Positions 63,297-64,000 of a stretch of DNA of 64,000 nucleotides are shown here, one piece after another; within the stretch, counting starts at the first letter, position 1, and the number at the start of each line of letters is the position of its first letter. Location: contig JADKBZ010000033.1 of NCBI GenBank assembly GCA_016714815.1, positions 1 to 64,000 of the forward strand. The letters are read 5' to 3'. The position numbers were made by a program, and so were the translations under genes. The notes beneath the pieces are model-generated. The model made no database searches, was not told the origin of the DNA, and saw nothing but the letters and a program-made list of their open reading frames with translations. The stretch comes from Holophagales bacterium (GTDB taxonomy: Bacteria; Acidobacteriota; Thermoanaerobaculia; UBA5066).

Positions 63297-64000
63297 CTAT
63301 TCCTTCTCGGGTTTTTCGCTCTTGTAGAGCATCGCCGCCGTCAGGAGCCGGGAGACCCCCTGCATGTCGAGGAGGGCGTTGTCGATCTCGCCCCTTTCCT
63401 CGGCCGTGAGGACTTCCCGGGCGTGCTGAAGGGTCCGGGCGATGCGGTCCCGCTCGTCGTTGCCGAGGAGCTTGCCGAACTCGCGGAAGACGCGCTCGTT
63501 GCCGGTGATCTGCCCCTCCAGCTTGTTCTTGAGCTGGCGGACGGCCTTGCGCTTCTGGTCGACGTTCTTGTTCTCCTCGGCCTCCTGGATGATCTGGTCG
63601 ATCTCTCCCTGCGAGAGGCCGCCCGCCGGGTTGATCTGGACCCCCTGCGCCCGGCCCGTCGCCATGTCGCGGGCGGAGACGTTCACGATGCCCGAGGAGT
63701 CGATGGAGAAGGTGACCTCGATCTGGGGGACGCCCCGGGCGGCCGGAGGAACGCCGACGAGGTCGAACTTGCCGAGGGACTTGTTCTCGCGGGCGATCTC
63801 GCGCTCGCCCTGCAGGACGTGGATCTCGACCGTCGACTGGTTGTCGCTGACGGTCGTGAAGACCATGGAGTTCTTCGTCGGGATCGTGGAGTTGCGCTCG
63901 ATGACCTTGACGAAGATGCCGCCGTGGGTCTCGACGCCGAGAGAGAGCGGCGTCACGTCGAGGAGGACGACATCCTTGATCTCGCCCTGCAGGACGCCCG
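63297..64000 (-). CDS. dnaK: Chaperone protein DnaK, 5' part outside window
   Basis: Hsp70 chaperone. The visible C-terminal part (about 234 residues) begins in the linker/substrate domain: VLLDVTPLSLGVETHGGIF, IPTKNS, RGVPQIEVTFSIDSSGIVNVSARD, then the helical lid. The end is short and acidic-basic (KSEKPEKE), without the usual EEVD-like G/P-rich tail. The frame is open to base 64000, so the ATPase domain lies beyond the window. Confidence 0.97.
   Translation of the reverse strand, partial: GVLQGEIKDVVLLDVTPLSLGVETHGGIFVKVIERNSTIPTKNSMVFTTVSDNQSTVEIHVLQGEREIARENKSLGKFDLVGVPPAARGVPQIEVTFSIDSSGIVNVSARDMATGRAQGVQINPAGGLSQGEIDQIIQEAEENKNVDQKRKAVRQLKNKLEGQITGNERVFREFGKLLGNDERDRIARTLQHAREVLTAEERGEIDNALLDMQGVSRLLTAAMLYKSEKPEKE

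Overview
The window is a very GC-rich, densely packed bacterial chromosome segment. It is mostly housekeeping genes, with short gaps and many start/stop codon overlaps (ATGA, GTGA, TTGA, TGATG) and frequent GTG/TTG starts. The gene content suggests an aerobic or facultative Gram-negative heterotroph: an MlaEFD lipid transporter, DsbD, complex I genes, a fused 2-oxoglutarate dehydrogenase E2-E1 protein beside a ferredoxin-type 2-oxoacid oxidoreductase, and a secreted dockerin protease with an IPTL-CTERM protein. Acidobacteriota (Thermoanaerobaculia/Holophagae-like) is my best guess. That is inference from gene content; no rRNA gene is present to test it.

Layout. 1-10117 (minus): gamma-carbonic anhydrase, hisS, aspS, aroB, an HD-GYP receptor, a TPR lipoprotein, a roadblock protein, ftsY, ribD and ribE (cut by the window edge). 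10422-13714 (minus): recN and pepA; purC diverges at 13777. 14983-20187 (plus): a large secreted subtilisin-like protease ending in a dockerin-like domain, followed by two small secreted proteins with cohesin-like sequence, the second carrying an IPTL-CTERM anchor; a separate secreted protein follows. 21561-28327 (minus): radA, mlaD, mlaF, mlaE, dnaB and a PHP phosphoesterase, preceded by pyk. 29799-35234: folE (plus), then a minus block with a secreted coiled-coil protein, a metal-receptor-like protein, a two-subunit fumarase with an H1-like tail, and a degenerate PilT-like ATPase. 35446-42840: korAB, an 800-base gap with a small inverted-repeat element, and the E2-E1 2-oxoglutarate dehydrogenase. 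42974-49161: coaW, an SDR, a small secreted protein, nuoI-nuoCD-nuoB (minus), a BFD-like protein and def. 49318-54601: tRNA-Phe, a thioredoxin-like protein with dsbD, rnc and glpK. 54774-59418: a frameshifted DUF1207 gene and a six-gene, fully overlapping operon that opens with an antitoxin/PIN toxin pair. 59551-64000 (minus): tRNA-Leu, ilvE, rsmE, prmA, dnaJ and the 3' part of dnaK.

Two places are the strongest candidates for an undescribed system. The first is the dockerin-protease/cohesin-like/IPTL-CTERM cluster, which could place a protease on a cell-surface scaffold outside any cellulose-degrading context. The second is the operon at 56059-59418, where antitoxin, PIN nuclease, 36-residue membrane peptide, DUF2314-type protein, 34-residue peptide and membrane HEVAH metallopeptidase are chained by overlapping codons behind a promoter with twin TACGTA palindromes.

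Three genes (korB, the DUF1207 gene and the DUF2314 gene) each look broken by one missing base. This may reflect assembly error rather than biology, and should be checked before calling them pseudogenes.
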